6,078 nucleotides of DNA from Phosphoribacter sp964558825. GTDB lineage: Bacteria; Actinomycetota; Actinomycetes; Actinomycetales; Dermatophilaceae. How positions within the stretch are numbered: the first letter of the stretch is position 1; every line of letters starts with the position of its first letter. The notes below the pieces were generated by a model. The model saw only the letters and a program-made list of their open reading frames with translations, was not told the DNA's origin and ran no database searches. A program made the translations under genes and the position numbers. Below, piece after piece: positions 1-5,523 of this stretch. The stretch is taken from assembly GCA_964558825.1 (NCBI GenBank), contig CAZLGB010000206.1, forward strand, positions 1 through 6,078, written 5' to 3'.

Positions 1-115
1 CACCATCCCCACCTTTCACACCGAGCAAATCCTGCCAACTACTTGACGCGGGACACTCCACCGCAGTGGCACCGAGGTCGCATGGGCGCCTTCGCTCCCC
101 CGAGTAGCACCGCAT
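1..115 (-). other. Short open frame with pilin-like GATAVE motif, running off the window start (doubtful)
   Basis: Directly after the flp terminator, the minus strand has a GGGAGG (125-120), a 4-nt spacer and an ATG (115-113). The frame stays open for 38 codons to the window edge. Residues 15-20 read GATAVE, identical to the prepilin cleavage region of the neighbouring Flp protein, and the codons differ only at third positions. Against a real gene: the residues after the motif (CPASSWQDLLG) are not hydrophobic, as a pilin or TadE-like protein would require. No other frame supplies a hydrophobic helix, and codon use (TGT, AGT, TTG, AAA) is poor for this genome. It could be a decayed pilin or TadE-like remnant, or chance. 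Nothing else recognisable lies in this stretch. Confidence 0.18.
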
Positions 116-125
116 GGAACCTCCC

Positions 126-178
126 AAAATGTTAGCGGGTGTCCCGCGCCTCCGTAGGGGATTTGCAGGACACCCGCT
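126..178 (-). terminator. Intrinsic terminator of the flp pilin gene
   Basis: AGCGGGTGTCC (134-144) and GGACACCCGCT (168-178) form a perfect 11-bp inverted repeat with a 23-nt loop. Read on the minus strand, the stem starts 8 nt after the flp stop codon and is followed by AACATTTTGG, a short T-run (129-126). There is no T-run on the plus-strand side, so it serves the minus strand. The loop is longer than usual, but position and stem quality fit a Rho-independent terminator. Confidence 0.75.
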
Positions 179-185
179 TGGGTCG

Positions 186-344
186 TCAGATCGAGGTCGC
201 GATGTTGTGGAAGAGAGTGGAGAGGTTCGTGCCGAGCAGCGTCACGGCGGCCATGATGACCAGAGCGATGAAGAAGACCATGAGGCCGTACTCGACGGCG
301 GTGGCGCCACGGTCGGTGCGGAACTTGACGAGAGCCTTGAGCAT
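186..344 (-). CDS. flp: Flp family type IVb pilin
   Basis: This encodes a 52-residue prepilin of the Flp/Fap family, the major subunit of thin Tad pili, which are used in surface attachment. The sequence shows a short basic leader (about residues 1-13, ending RTDRG), then ATAVEYGLM. This is the family signature: cleavage by a TadV-type prepilin peptidase after the glycine, Glu at mature position 5 and Tyr at 6. One long hydrophobic helix follows (about 20-38), then a short polar tail ending HNIATSI. The mature form would be 39 residues, normal for the family. I chose the ATG at 344 because GAAGGG (359-354) lies 9 nt upstream; the frame could extend to 398, but those residues are not pilin-like. 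No Tad assembly genes (ATPase, TadB/C, TadE, peptidase) are visible here, so assembly must depend on genes elsewhere. The gene has its own terminator and so looks monocistronic. The family call is firm from the motif; pilus formation is inference. Confidence 0.88.
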   Translation of the reverse strand: MLKALVKFRTDRGATAVEYGLMVFFIALVIMAAVTLLGTNLSTLFHNIATSI

Positions 345-356
345 TTGGGGTTTCCC

Positions 357-398
357 TTCACATCTGTGAACCAGGCACCTGTTGCCTGCCGAGGTCAA
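357..398 (-). promoter_or_regulatory. flp leader: two adjacent inverted repeats and a possible -35 element
   Basis: Just upstream of the flp Shine-Dalgarno lie two perfect inverted repeats side by side. One is TTCACA-TC-TGTGAA (357-370). The other is CAGGCA-CCTGT-TGCCTG (372-388). Further upstream on the minus strand, TTGACC (398-393) resembles a -35 box. A -10 at 17-18 bp spacing would read CCTGGT or CTGGTT, which is weak. The repeats sit where an operator or a leader-RNA hairpin would act. The 357-370 repeat touches the GAAGGG ribosome binding site, so folding could affect flp translation. The repeats are seen directly; the promoter and any regulatory role are inference. Confidence 0.35.
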
Positions 399-482
399 CC
401 TTGCCCCTCGGCGCGGGCTGGCACATCGACTGTCCGCTCAACCTCAGGGCTCTGATTGGTCGCAGTCTGATCGGCCGAAAGG

Positions 483-1157
483 ATGAGGCCGGGGCCGACT
501 GGACGGGGGCTGGCAGCCGGCAAAGGGATTGGACATCCTGGCGGCTTGGCCCTTGCCGTATACGAGAACGCTCGTTCCCTGCTCGGCTGGGAGCCCGCAG
601 CCAGCCCCACCGCGGTGATGGTGATGCTTAGCCGACTGACCACGCTCGCCTTCTACGTGCTCATCGTTGCGGCATACCTGCGACGGCGCGCTGCGAGCTC
701 GACCGCGTCCTCGCCTGCCGCCAGGGTTTCAGCAATCATCGCGACCTTCTTGCCCTTTTCCTTCCCGGTGATCGGCTACCACACGAACTCCACGCTCGGG
801 CTGATCGTGGCGAACGTCTTGCTCGTCTGCGGCACGGGCTTCGCCGCGTGGGGGGTGCGCCACCTCGACCGCAGCTTCAGCGTCATCGCCCAGGCCCGCG
901 CCCTGGTGACGAGCGGCCCGTATCGGTGGGTCCGCCACCCGCTCTACACGGGTGAGCTTGTCGCAGCCGCCGGTGTGGCCATCCTCGTCGGAACGCCCTG
1001 GGCGGTGCTCGTCTGGCTGGCGTTGTTGGGCCTGCAGCTCTTCCGCACCCGCTACGAAGAGGCTGTGCTCACCGCGGCTTTCCCCGAATATCAGACGTAT
1101 GCCGCCCGCACCGGTCGGCTGCTCCCCCGCCTGCAGCGTCAGCCCGTCGCGAGCTGA
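483..1157 (+). CDS. Membrane methyltransferase, isoprenylcysteine carboxyl methyltransferase (ICMT/PEMT) type
   Basis: This is an integral-membrane, SAM-dependent methyltransferase of the ICMT-like superfamily. Bacterial members mostly have unknown substrates, so none is assigned. Of 224 residues, hydrophobic segments lie near 50-66, 82-98, 104-123 and 158-187. The conserved catalytic half is clear: RSFSVIAQARALVTSGPYRWV, then RHPLYTGEL (151-159, the family's RHP-x-Y motif), and a tail RTRYEEAVLTAAFPEYQTY (188-206) carrying the paired Glu and FPEY typical of the family. The start is uncertain. An in-frame TGA at 468-470 rules out a longer protein. The ATG at 483 has GAAAGG touching it with no spacer, and residues 1-25 are not hydrophobic and use poor codons; convincing coding begins near residue 26. 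GTG at 615 or ATG at 624 would give about 180 residues but lack good ribosome binding sites. A usual first N-terminal helix seems to be missing. The gene is convergent with lpqB (29-bp gap) and divergent from flp. Confidence 0.82.
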   Translation: MRPGPTGRGLAAGKGIGHPGGLALAVYENARSLLGWEPAASPTAVMVMLSRLTTLAFYVLIVAAYLRRRAASSTASSPAARVSAIIATFLPFSFPVIGYHTNSTLGLIVANVLLVCGTGFAAWGVRHLDRSFSVIAQARALVTSGPYRWVRHPLYTGELVAAAGVAILVGTPWAVLVWLALLGLQLFRTRYEEAVLTAAFPEYQTYAARTGRLLPRLQRQPVAS

Positions 1158-1186
1158 CCCCGCGGCTCCCCAAGCCACACAGAGTC

Positions 1187-3079
1187 CTAGCCCACAGGAG
1201 CGACGGCGAGCCCCGTGGCCGAGCCGGCCTTGCGCCACAGCCCACCGATGCGCACCCACACCGACGGCGGGTCGGCGACAACGACAAGCCCCCGTTCACC
1301 GCCGGCCAGCACGACCCAGCGCGCCCCAGCCACCTCACGCAGGAGCGTCGACTGGGGGCTGGCACTGCCGACGCGCCGCAGCCCGACGCCCTGGCCCAGC
1401 TGCACGACGAAGGGCCGCACGACGTCGCCCGGCACGGCACCGAGGACCGCCAGCGCCGTGTCGTCGATCCAGCCGACATCGCCTAGCGCGGTGAGGGGCT
1501 CGCCTTGGCGCCACGGCGCCGCCAGAGCGGTCGGACGGCCCAAGCCGTCACGGGTGATCCCCGCGACGTCCAGGCGCGTGTCACCACCGCCCGCTGCCTG
1601 GCTCACCACCGCGACCCGACTGCCGTCTGCCGTCACTGAGAGCGCCACCGGGATCCGGCCGGCCAGCCAGGCGGCCGTCACCGGCGCAGCGGCGCGATCG
1701 GTGGCGTCGCTCGCATCGATGGTCCAGATCCCAGCCGCCCCGCTCGCCAGGCCGCCCACCCAGAGCCGTTGGAAGAGGTCATAGCTCGGCTTGGTCATCG
1801 CCGTCGCGAACTGCGCGACCGGCACCTGGGTGCGCCCACGCACCCGGACCAGCTCCGACCCGCTCGCCGCAACCGCCGCGATCTCGCCGCTCGTCGACAC
1901 GGCATATCCGCCGTATGCCGTGGGCAGAGTCGGCAACTCGGCGGCACTCCCAGCGCCCCCGACGCCCGTCGTCGGCCCCACCGTCGCGGCGACCGTCGGC
2001 TCCGCCGTCGCGCCTGCCGTCGGCGGTGCCGAGGCGCTGTCGCCGAGGTCGTCCAAGCGCGCGAGGTCGACCCGCTCGAGCCGATCCCCCGTCCGCAGGA
2101 TCCCGGTGCGCGGGGTCGGCAGCGGCCCCGCGGCATATCCGACCTGGCTCGGGCTGCGCACGGGGTCGGTGACCTCCGAGAGGGCGAGCTGCCCGGATCC
2201 CTGCACCTGGACGTCGACGGCAGCAACCCCCGGCAACGCCGTGAGCGTGGCGACCAGCTGAGCCCACATCTCGCGCTTGTGGACCAGGTCGGCGCTGGAC
2301 GCCGAACCGGTGAGCGAGACCGTAGCGACGCCCGCCTCGACCGGGACCGCGTCGACGGCCAGCCGGGCCCCGTCGGGGAAACCGGTCTCCACCGCGCCAA
2401 CGAGATAGTCCGGCACGACGCCCAGCTGCGCGCGTGCCAGCGCCGTCACCAGCCGCGGCCCGGCGGGGAACCACCGCACGTCCGGCACCAGCCGCTTGCT
2501 GGCCCCGCGGACGGGATAGTTGAGCTCGTGCGCCTGGAAGACCCGGGCAAAGTCGTCGGTGTTGAGCCACACGCCAAAACCGTTGTCGGGTAGCTCGACT
2601 CGCCACTCTCCCCCGACCCGCACGAGGTGCAGCTCGACGACCGACACCGTGCCAGGGGCGAGCTCGCGATAACGCCCGGTGTCGTCAATCGTCGCGACGG
2701 CGACGACGGAGGCCCGCCAACGGTCGTCGGGCAGCGACTCGACCTTGATCGTCGTCTCGCGGTCATAGACCGTGACGAGCGAGGTCGGCCGCCACCGGTC
2801 GATCGAGGTCCGCGCGAGATAGGCATTGCCGACCGGCTCCTCGTTGTCGGCGTTGTCCTGGAACGCCGCCCCGGCCCGCAGGAAGCCACGAATGATCGCC
2901 TCGGGGCTGGCTCCGACGGCCGGCGGCGGCACGACGATGAGGACATCGGGCGCGACATTCTCATCGACGCTGCGCCCGACCATGACGTCGCTGGAGCTGG
3001 GCAGCCCGGTGCACCCGCCCAGCACGAGGGCGAGTCCCAACGCCACACTCGCGCGTATGCCGTGCCGCCGGCGGATCAC
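1187..3079 (-). CDS. lpqB: Lipoprotein LpqB, MtrAB-associated GerMN/beta-propeller protein
   Basis: LpqB is a surface lipoprotein. In mycobacteria it interacts with the extracellular part of MtrB and influences MtrA phosphorylation and cell-envelope homeostasis. The protein has 630 residues: a basic N-terminus and hydrophobic signal, then a lipobox LGGC with the lipidated Cys at residue 23. An N-terminal domain follows (about 35-190), then a GerMN-type domain (about 195-305, with YLVGAVETGFP and LTALPGVAAVDV), and the LpqB beta-propeller region (about 310-630). The GTG at 3079 is chosen because it overlaps the mtrB stop as GTGA (3079-3076), has GGAGAG (3090-3085) 5 nt upstream, and places the signal peptide at the N-terminus; the frame could open at 3199, but only inside mtrB. 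It is longer than the roughly 580-residue mycobacterial protein. Part of the excess is an Ala/Pro/Thr/Gly-rich linker (about 347-380) inside the propeller region. It is the third gene of the operon, probably translationally coupled to mtrB. No clear terminator follows the TAG. Confidence 0.96.
   Translation of the reverse strand: MIRRRHGIRASVALGLALVLGGCTGLPSSSDVMVGRSVDENVAPDVLIVVPPPAVGASPEAIIRGFLRAGAAFQDNADNEEPVGNAYLARTSIDRWRPTSLVTVYDRETTIKVESLPDDRWRASVVAVATIDDTGRYRELAPGTVSVVELHLVRVGGEWRVELPDNGFGVWLNTDDFARVFQAHELNYPVRGASKRLVPDVRWFPAGPRLVTALARAQLGVVPDYLVGAVETGFPDGARLAVDAVPVEAGVATVSLTGSASSADLVHKREMWAQLVATLTALPGVAAVDVQVQGSGQLALSEVTDPVRSPSQVGYAAGPLPTPRTGILRTGDRLERVDLARLDDLGDSASAPPTAGATAEPTVAATVGPTTGVGGAGSAAELPTLPTAYGGYAVSTSGEIAAVAASGSELVRVRGRTQVPVAQFATAMTKPSYDLFQRLWVGGLASGAAGIWTIDASDATDRAAAPVTAAWLAGRIPVALSVTADGSRVAVVSQAAGGGDTRLDVAGITRDGLGRPTALAAPWRQGEPLTALGDVGWIDDTALAVLGAVPGDVVRPFVVQLGQGVGLRRVGSASPQSTLLREVAGARWVVLAGGERGLVVVADPPSVWVRIGGLWRKAGSATGLAVAPVG
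1973..2027. repeat. Degenerate 12-bp tandem repeat inside lpqB
   Basis: Four imperfect 12-bp units lie in tandem on the plus strand from 1980: ACCGTCGCGGCG, ACCGTCGGCTCC, GCCGTCGCGCCT and GCCGTCGGCGGT. All share the core CCGTCG. In the lpqB frame they encode the tetrapeptides TAGA, TAEP, TVAA and TVGP (about residues 354-369), part of a flexible-looking linker. The array keeps the reading frame whatever the copy number, since each unit is four codons. Confidence 0.7.
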
Positions 3080-3090
3080 CGCGACTCTCC
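3076..3090 (-). promoter_or_regulatory. lpqB ribosome binding site and GTGA overlap with mtrB
   Basis: GGAGAG (3090-3085) lies within the last codons of mtrB, 5 nt before the lpqB GTG at 3079. The GTG shares GTGA with the mtrB TGA stop at 3078-3076. This fixes the lpqB start and points to translational coupling. Confidence 0.85.
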
Positions 3091-4764
3091 GCGCGGGGCG
3101 TCTCGGGGCGTGAGCGGCAGTGGGGCGGTGCCGATGCGCACCTCGCGCGAGCGCGGCAGGGTGAGCCGGAAACAGGATCCCTCGGCCGGGGCGCCCCACG
3201 CCTGGAGCCAGCCCTGGTGCAGGCGGGCGTCCTCGAGTGAGATGGCCAGGCCGAGCCCGGTGCCCCCGGTCGTGCGCGCCCGCGCCGGGTCGGCCCGCCA
3301 GAAGCGGTCGAAGACCCTGCTGGCCTCGCCAGCCCGCAGCCCGACTCCGTGGTCGCGCACCGACACCCCGACGGCCGTCTCGTTGTCACCGACCCGCACT
3401 TCGATCGGGCGGCCCTCGCCGTGCTCGATGGCGTTGACGACAAGATTGCGCAGGATGCGCTCGACGCGGCGCTGGTCAAAGCTGGCCTCGCACGGGTGAC
3501 CGGGGTCGATGAGGGTGATGCGACTGCCCCGCCGCTCGGCCAGGGTCTGACAGGCATCGACGACCTTGGTCACCGTGCGGCGCAGGTCGGTCGATTCGAC
3601 GTCGAGGACCGCCGCTCCCGCGTCGATGCGGCTGATCTCCAGCAGATCCGACAGCAGCGCCTCGAAACGGTCGAGCTCCCCGCGCAGCAGCTCCGCAGAG
3701 CGCGAGACCGCCGGGTCGAAGTCGGACCGCGAGTCGTAGATGAGATCGCCCGCCATCCGGATGGTCGTCAGCGGCGTGCGCAGCTCGTGGGAGACGTCGG
3801 AGACGAAGCGCTGCTGCAAGCGCGAGAGATCCTCGAGCTGGCCGATCTGGCGTTGCAGCCCGTCGGCCATGGCGTTGAAGGACGTCGCCAACGAGGCGAG
3901 GTCGTCCTCGCCGTGCGGCATCATCCGCTCGGTGAGCCGGCCGGCAGCGAGCCGCTCGGCGACCCCGGCCGCTTGCCGGACCGGCGCGACGACGAGCCTG
4001 GTCACGACATAGGCGACCGCGCCGATGAGCAGCAGCAGCACGAGCCCGCCATACAGGAAGGTCGTGCCGACCAGCTTGATCGACTTCTGCTCGCGCTCCA
4101 TCGGATAGACCAGATAGAGCCCATAGCCCTGGGCGAGCGGCACGTCGACCTGTTGGCCGACGATGACCGACGGGATCGGTTCGGCCTGCCCCGCGTAGGT
4201 GATCGACGCGATCTGCACCTGTTGGTGGTCGGGCGATTGGGCGACGGCCTGCTGCAAGGCCTCGGGGATGTCGCTTTCGCGGACGTCCCCGGAGTATGCC
4301 GGTGGCAGCACGACCGAGCTCATGTTCGTCGACAGCCGGATGAGCACGACATGACGGGTCCCCTCGGTGCCGGCGATGTCGCGGATGATCTGCCGCGTGG
4401 CGACGGTGAGCTCGTCGAGGGTGCGGATCTTGTCGGTCGCACCGAATTGGCTGCGGGCCGTCTTGGCCAGCCCGATCGCCTCGCGGCTGGCGGTGTCCGT
4501 GCGGTCCTCGACCAGTCCGCGGCCGATCTGTTGGTAGAGATAGGAGCCGACCCCGCCGAGGACGACCATCCCGAGCAGCAAGGTCACGCTGACGACGCGG
4601 AACTGCAGCGAGCGCCGCCACCACCGGCCGAGCGACATCAACCTCGAGGCGCCGGTCGCGGTCGCGGTGCGCGCTCCCGAGGCGGCCCGGTTGAGCAGGG
4701 GGGTGACGAGCTCGCGGCCAACCTGCCCGGGGGCCTGCGGCGGGGTCACCTCACGCTCACTCAT
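3076..4764 (-). CDS. mtrB: Two-component sensor histidine kinase MtrB
   Basis: MtrB is the membrane sensor kinase that phosphorylates MtrA, controlling cell division, wall metabolism and osmotic responses in actinobacteria. The 562-residue protein has a cytoplasmic N-terminus (1-55) and a first membrane helix (about 57-79). An extracellular sensor domain (80-233) and a second helix (about 235-257) follow, then a HAMP linker (258-312). The HisKA domain has phospho-acceptor His326 in VSDVSHELRTPL. The HATPase domain has the N box (NLVVNAIEHGEG, about 440-451), G1 box (DHGVG, 471-475), F box (VFDRFWRAD, 484-492) and G2 box (GGTGLGLAIS, 500-509). All catalytic motifs are intact and the length matches the family. 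The ATG at 4764 lies 23 nt after the mtrA stop. Its ribosome binding site is weak: the only GGAG is about 17 nt upstream, so coupling to mtrA translation is likely, and a start at the GTG of codon 6 cannot be excluded. The stop overlaps the lpqB start. Confidence 0.97.
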   Translation of the reverse strand: MSEREVTPPQAPGQVGRELVTPLLNRAASGARTATATGASRLMSLGRWWRRSLQFRVVSVTLLLGMVVLGGVGSYLYQQIGRGLVEDRTDTASREAIGLAKTARSQFGATDKIRTLDELTVATRQIIRDIAGTEGTRHVVLIRLSTNMSSVVLPPAYSGDVRESDIPEALQQAVAQSPDHQQVQIASITYAGQAEPIPSVIVGQQVDVPLAQGYGLYLVYPMEREQKSIKLVGTTFLYGGLVLLLLIGAVAYVVTRLVVAPVRQAAGVAERLAAGRLTERMMPHGEDDLASLATSFNAMADGLQRQIGQLEDLSRLQQRFVSDVSHELRTPLTTIRMAGDLIYDSRSDFDPAVSRSAELLRGELDRFEALLSDLLEISRIDAGAAVLDVESTDLRRTVTKVVDACQTLAERRGSRITLIDPGHPCEASFDQRRVERILRNLVVNAIEHGEGRPIEVRVGDNETAVGVSVRDHGVGLRAGEASRVFDRFWRADPARARTTGGTGLGLAISLEDARLHQGWLQAWGAPAEGSCFRLTLPRSREVRIGTAPLPLTPRDAPRGESR

Positions 4765-4787
4765 CCCGGCTCACTGGACCGCTCCAC

Positions 4788-5465
4788 TCAGGCAGGCCCC
4801 GCCTTATAGCCCACGCCACGGACCGTGACGACGACCTGCGGGTGCTCGGGGTCGGCTTCGACCTTGCTGCGCAGCCGTTGGACGTGCACGTTGACCAGGC
4901 GGGTGTCACCGGCGTGCCGATAGCCCCACACCTGCTCGAGCAGCACCTCGCGGGTGAAGACCTGCCAGGGCTTGCGCGCGAGTGCGACGAGCAGGTCGAA
5001 CTCCAGGGGCGTCAGCGACAGTGGCTTGCCCTCGCGCTTGACCGAGTGCCCGGCCACGTCGATCTGCAGGTCGCCGATCTCGAGGCGCTCGGCCTCGGCG
5101 TCGTCGGTGCGCCGCAGCCGGGCGCGCAGGCGCGCGATGAGCTCCTGCGGCTTGAACGGCTTGAGGATGTAGTCGTCGGCCCCCGACTCCAGGCCGACGA
5201 CGATGTCGACCGTGTCGGTGCGCGCGGTGAGCATGACGATCGGCACGCCGGACTCGGCCCGGATGCGCCGGCATATCTCCATGCCGTCCAATCCCGGCAG
5301 CATGACGTCGAGCAGCACGAGGTCGGGCCGCACGTCGCGGAAGACCCCGAGCGCCGCCGAACCGTCGGCGACATGGCTGACCTCAAGACCCTCTTGTCGC
5401 AGGACGATGCTCAGCATCTCCGAGAGGGCAAGGTCGTCGTCGACGACCAGGACACGACCCTTCAC
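4788..5465 (-). CDS. mtrA: DNA-binding response regulator MtrA
   Basis: MtrA is the OmpR/PhoB-type response regulator partnered with MtrB. In mycobacteria it is essential and acts on genes for cell-wall hydrolases, dnaA/oriC and antigen 85B. The 225-residue protein has a receiver domain (1-120) with the acidic pocket DDD at 9-11, phospho-acceptor Asp53 in LVLLDVMLPGLDG, Thr80, Tyr99 and Lys102 (DDYILKPF). The winged-helix DNA-binding domain (about 128-225) includes SLTPLEFDLLVALA, LLEQVWGY and the recognition-helix region LVNVHVQRLRSKVE, ending VRGVGYKAG. The segment LTARTDTVDIVVGLESGADDY is characteristic of MtrA among actinobacterial regulators. The start is GTG at 5465, with AAGGGAG ending 6 nt upstream; the length agrees with the usual 225-230 residues. 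It is the first gene of the operon. Only 39 bp separates it from the upstream acyltransferase stop, so its promoter must lie in or overlap the end of that gene unless there is read-through. Confidence 0.97.
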   Translation of the reverse strand: MKGRVLVVDDDLALSEMLSIVLRQEGLEVSHVADGSAALGVFRDVRPDLVLLDVMLPGLDGMEICRRIRAESGVPIVMLTARTDTVDIVVGLESGADDYILKPFKPQELIARLRARLRRTDDAEAERLEIGDLQIDVAGHSVKREGKPLSLTPLEFDLLVALARKPWQVFTREVLLEQVWGYRHAGDTRLVNVHVQRLRSKVEADPEHPQVVVTVRGVGYKAGPA

Positions 5466-5495
5466 CCCTGGCTCCCTTTCCCGCAGGCGCGCTCG

Positions 5496-5523
5496 GTCAC
5501 ATCATCACATATGCGTCACTTGT
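5496..5523. promoter_or_regulatory. GTCAC repeat cluster upstream of mtrA, possible MtrA-binding region
   Basis: The plus strand carries GTCACATCA (5496-5504), ATCACATAT (5504-5512) and GTCACTTGT (5515-5523), 31 bp or more upstream of the mtrA start codon. M. tuberculosis MtrA is known to bind loosely conserved direct repeats like GTCACAgcg at oriC and the fbpB promoter. The two GTCAC copies are 19 bp apart, about two helical turns. I infer possible MtrA autoregulation. No strong -35/-10 pair is visible; TATGTG (5511-5506, minus) is the best -10-like hexamer but lacks a good -35. Confidence 0.4.

Noticed and set aside
357..370. CRP/FNR-type operator in the TTCACA-TC-TGTGAA palindrome
   Set aside because: The half-sites are in the wrong order and spacing for the TGTGA-N6-TCACA class, so no regulator family is named.
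345..398. Longer Flp start at 398
   Set aside because: The extra 18 residues are not pilin-like and cover the leader repeats and ribosome binding site. The ATG at 344 has GAAGGG at 9 nt.
1158..1186. Bidirectional terminator between the methyltransferase and lpqB
   Set aside because: Only a 4-bp GGCT/AGCC stem and no T-run are visible in the 29-bp gap.
1769..2593. Plus-strand open frame of 274 codons opposite lpqB
   Set aside because: It is antisense to lpqB, with Arg-rich low-information sequence and no family signature.
3080..3199. Longer LpqB start at 3199
   Set aside because: It would add 40 residues inside mtrB and bury the signal peptide. The GTG at 3079 has a good ribosome binding site and gives a proper lipoprotein signal.
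3349..4809. Long plus-strand open frame of 486 codons opposite mtrB
   Set aside because: It lies wholly antisense to mtrB, whose kinase motifs are all intact. Its translation is rich in Arg, Asp, Gly and His with no domain, as expected for the complement of a high-GC gene.
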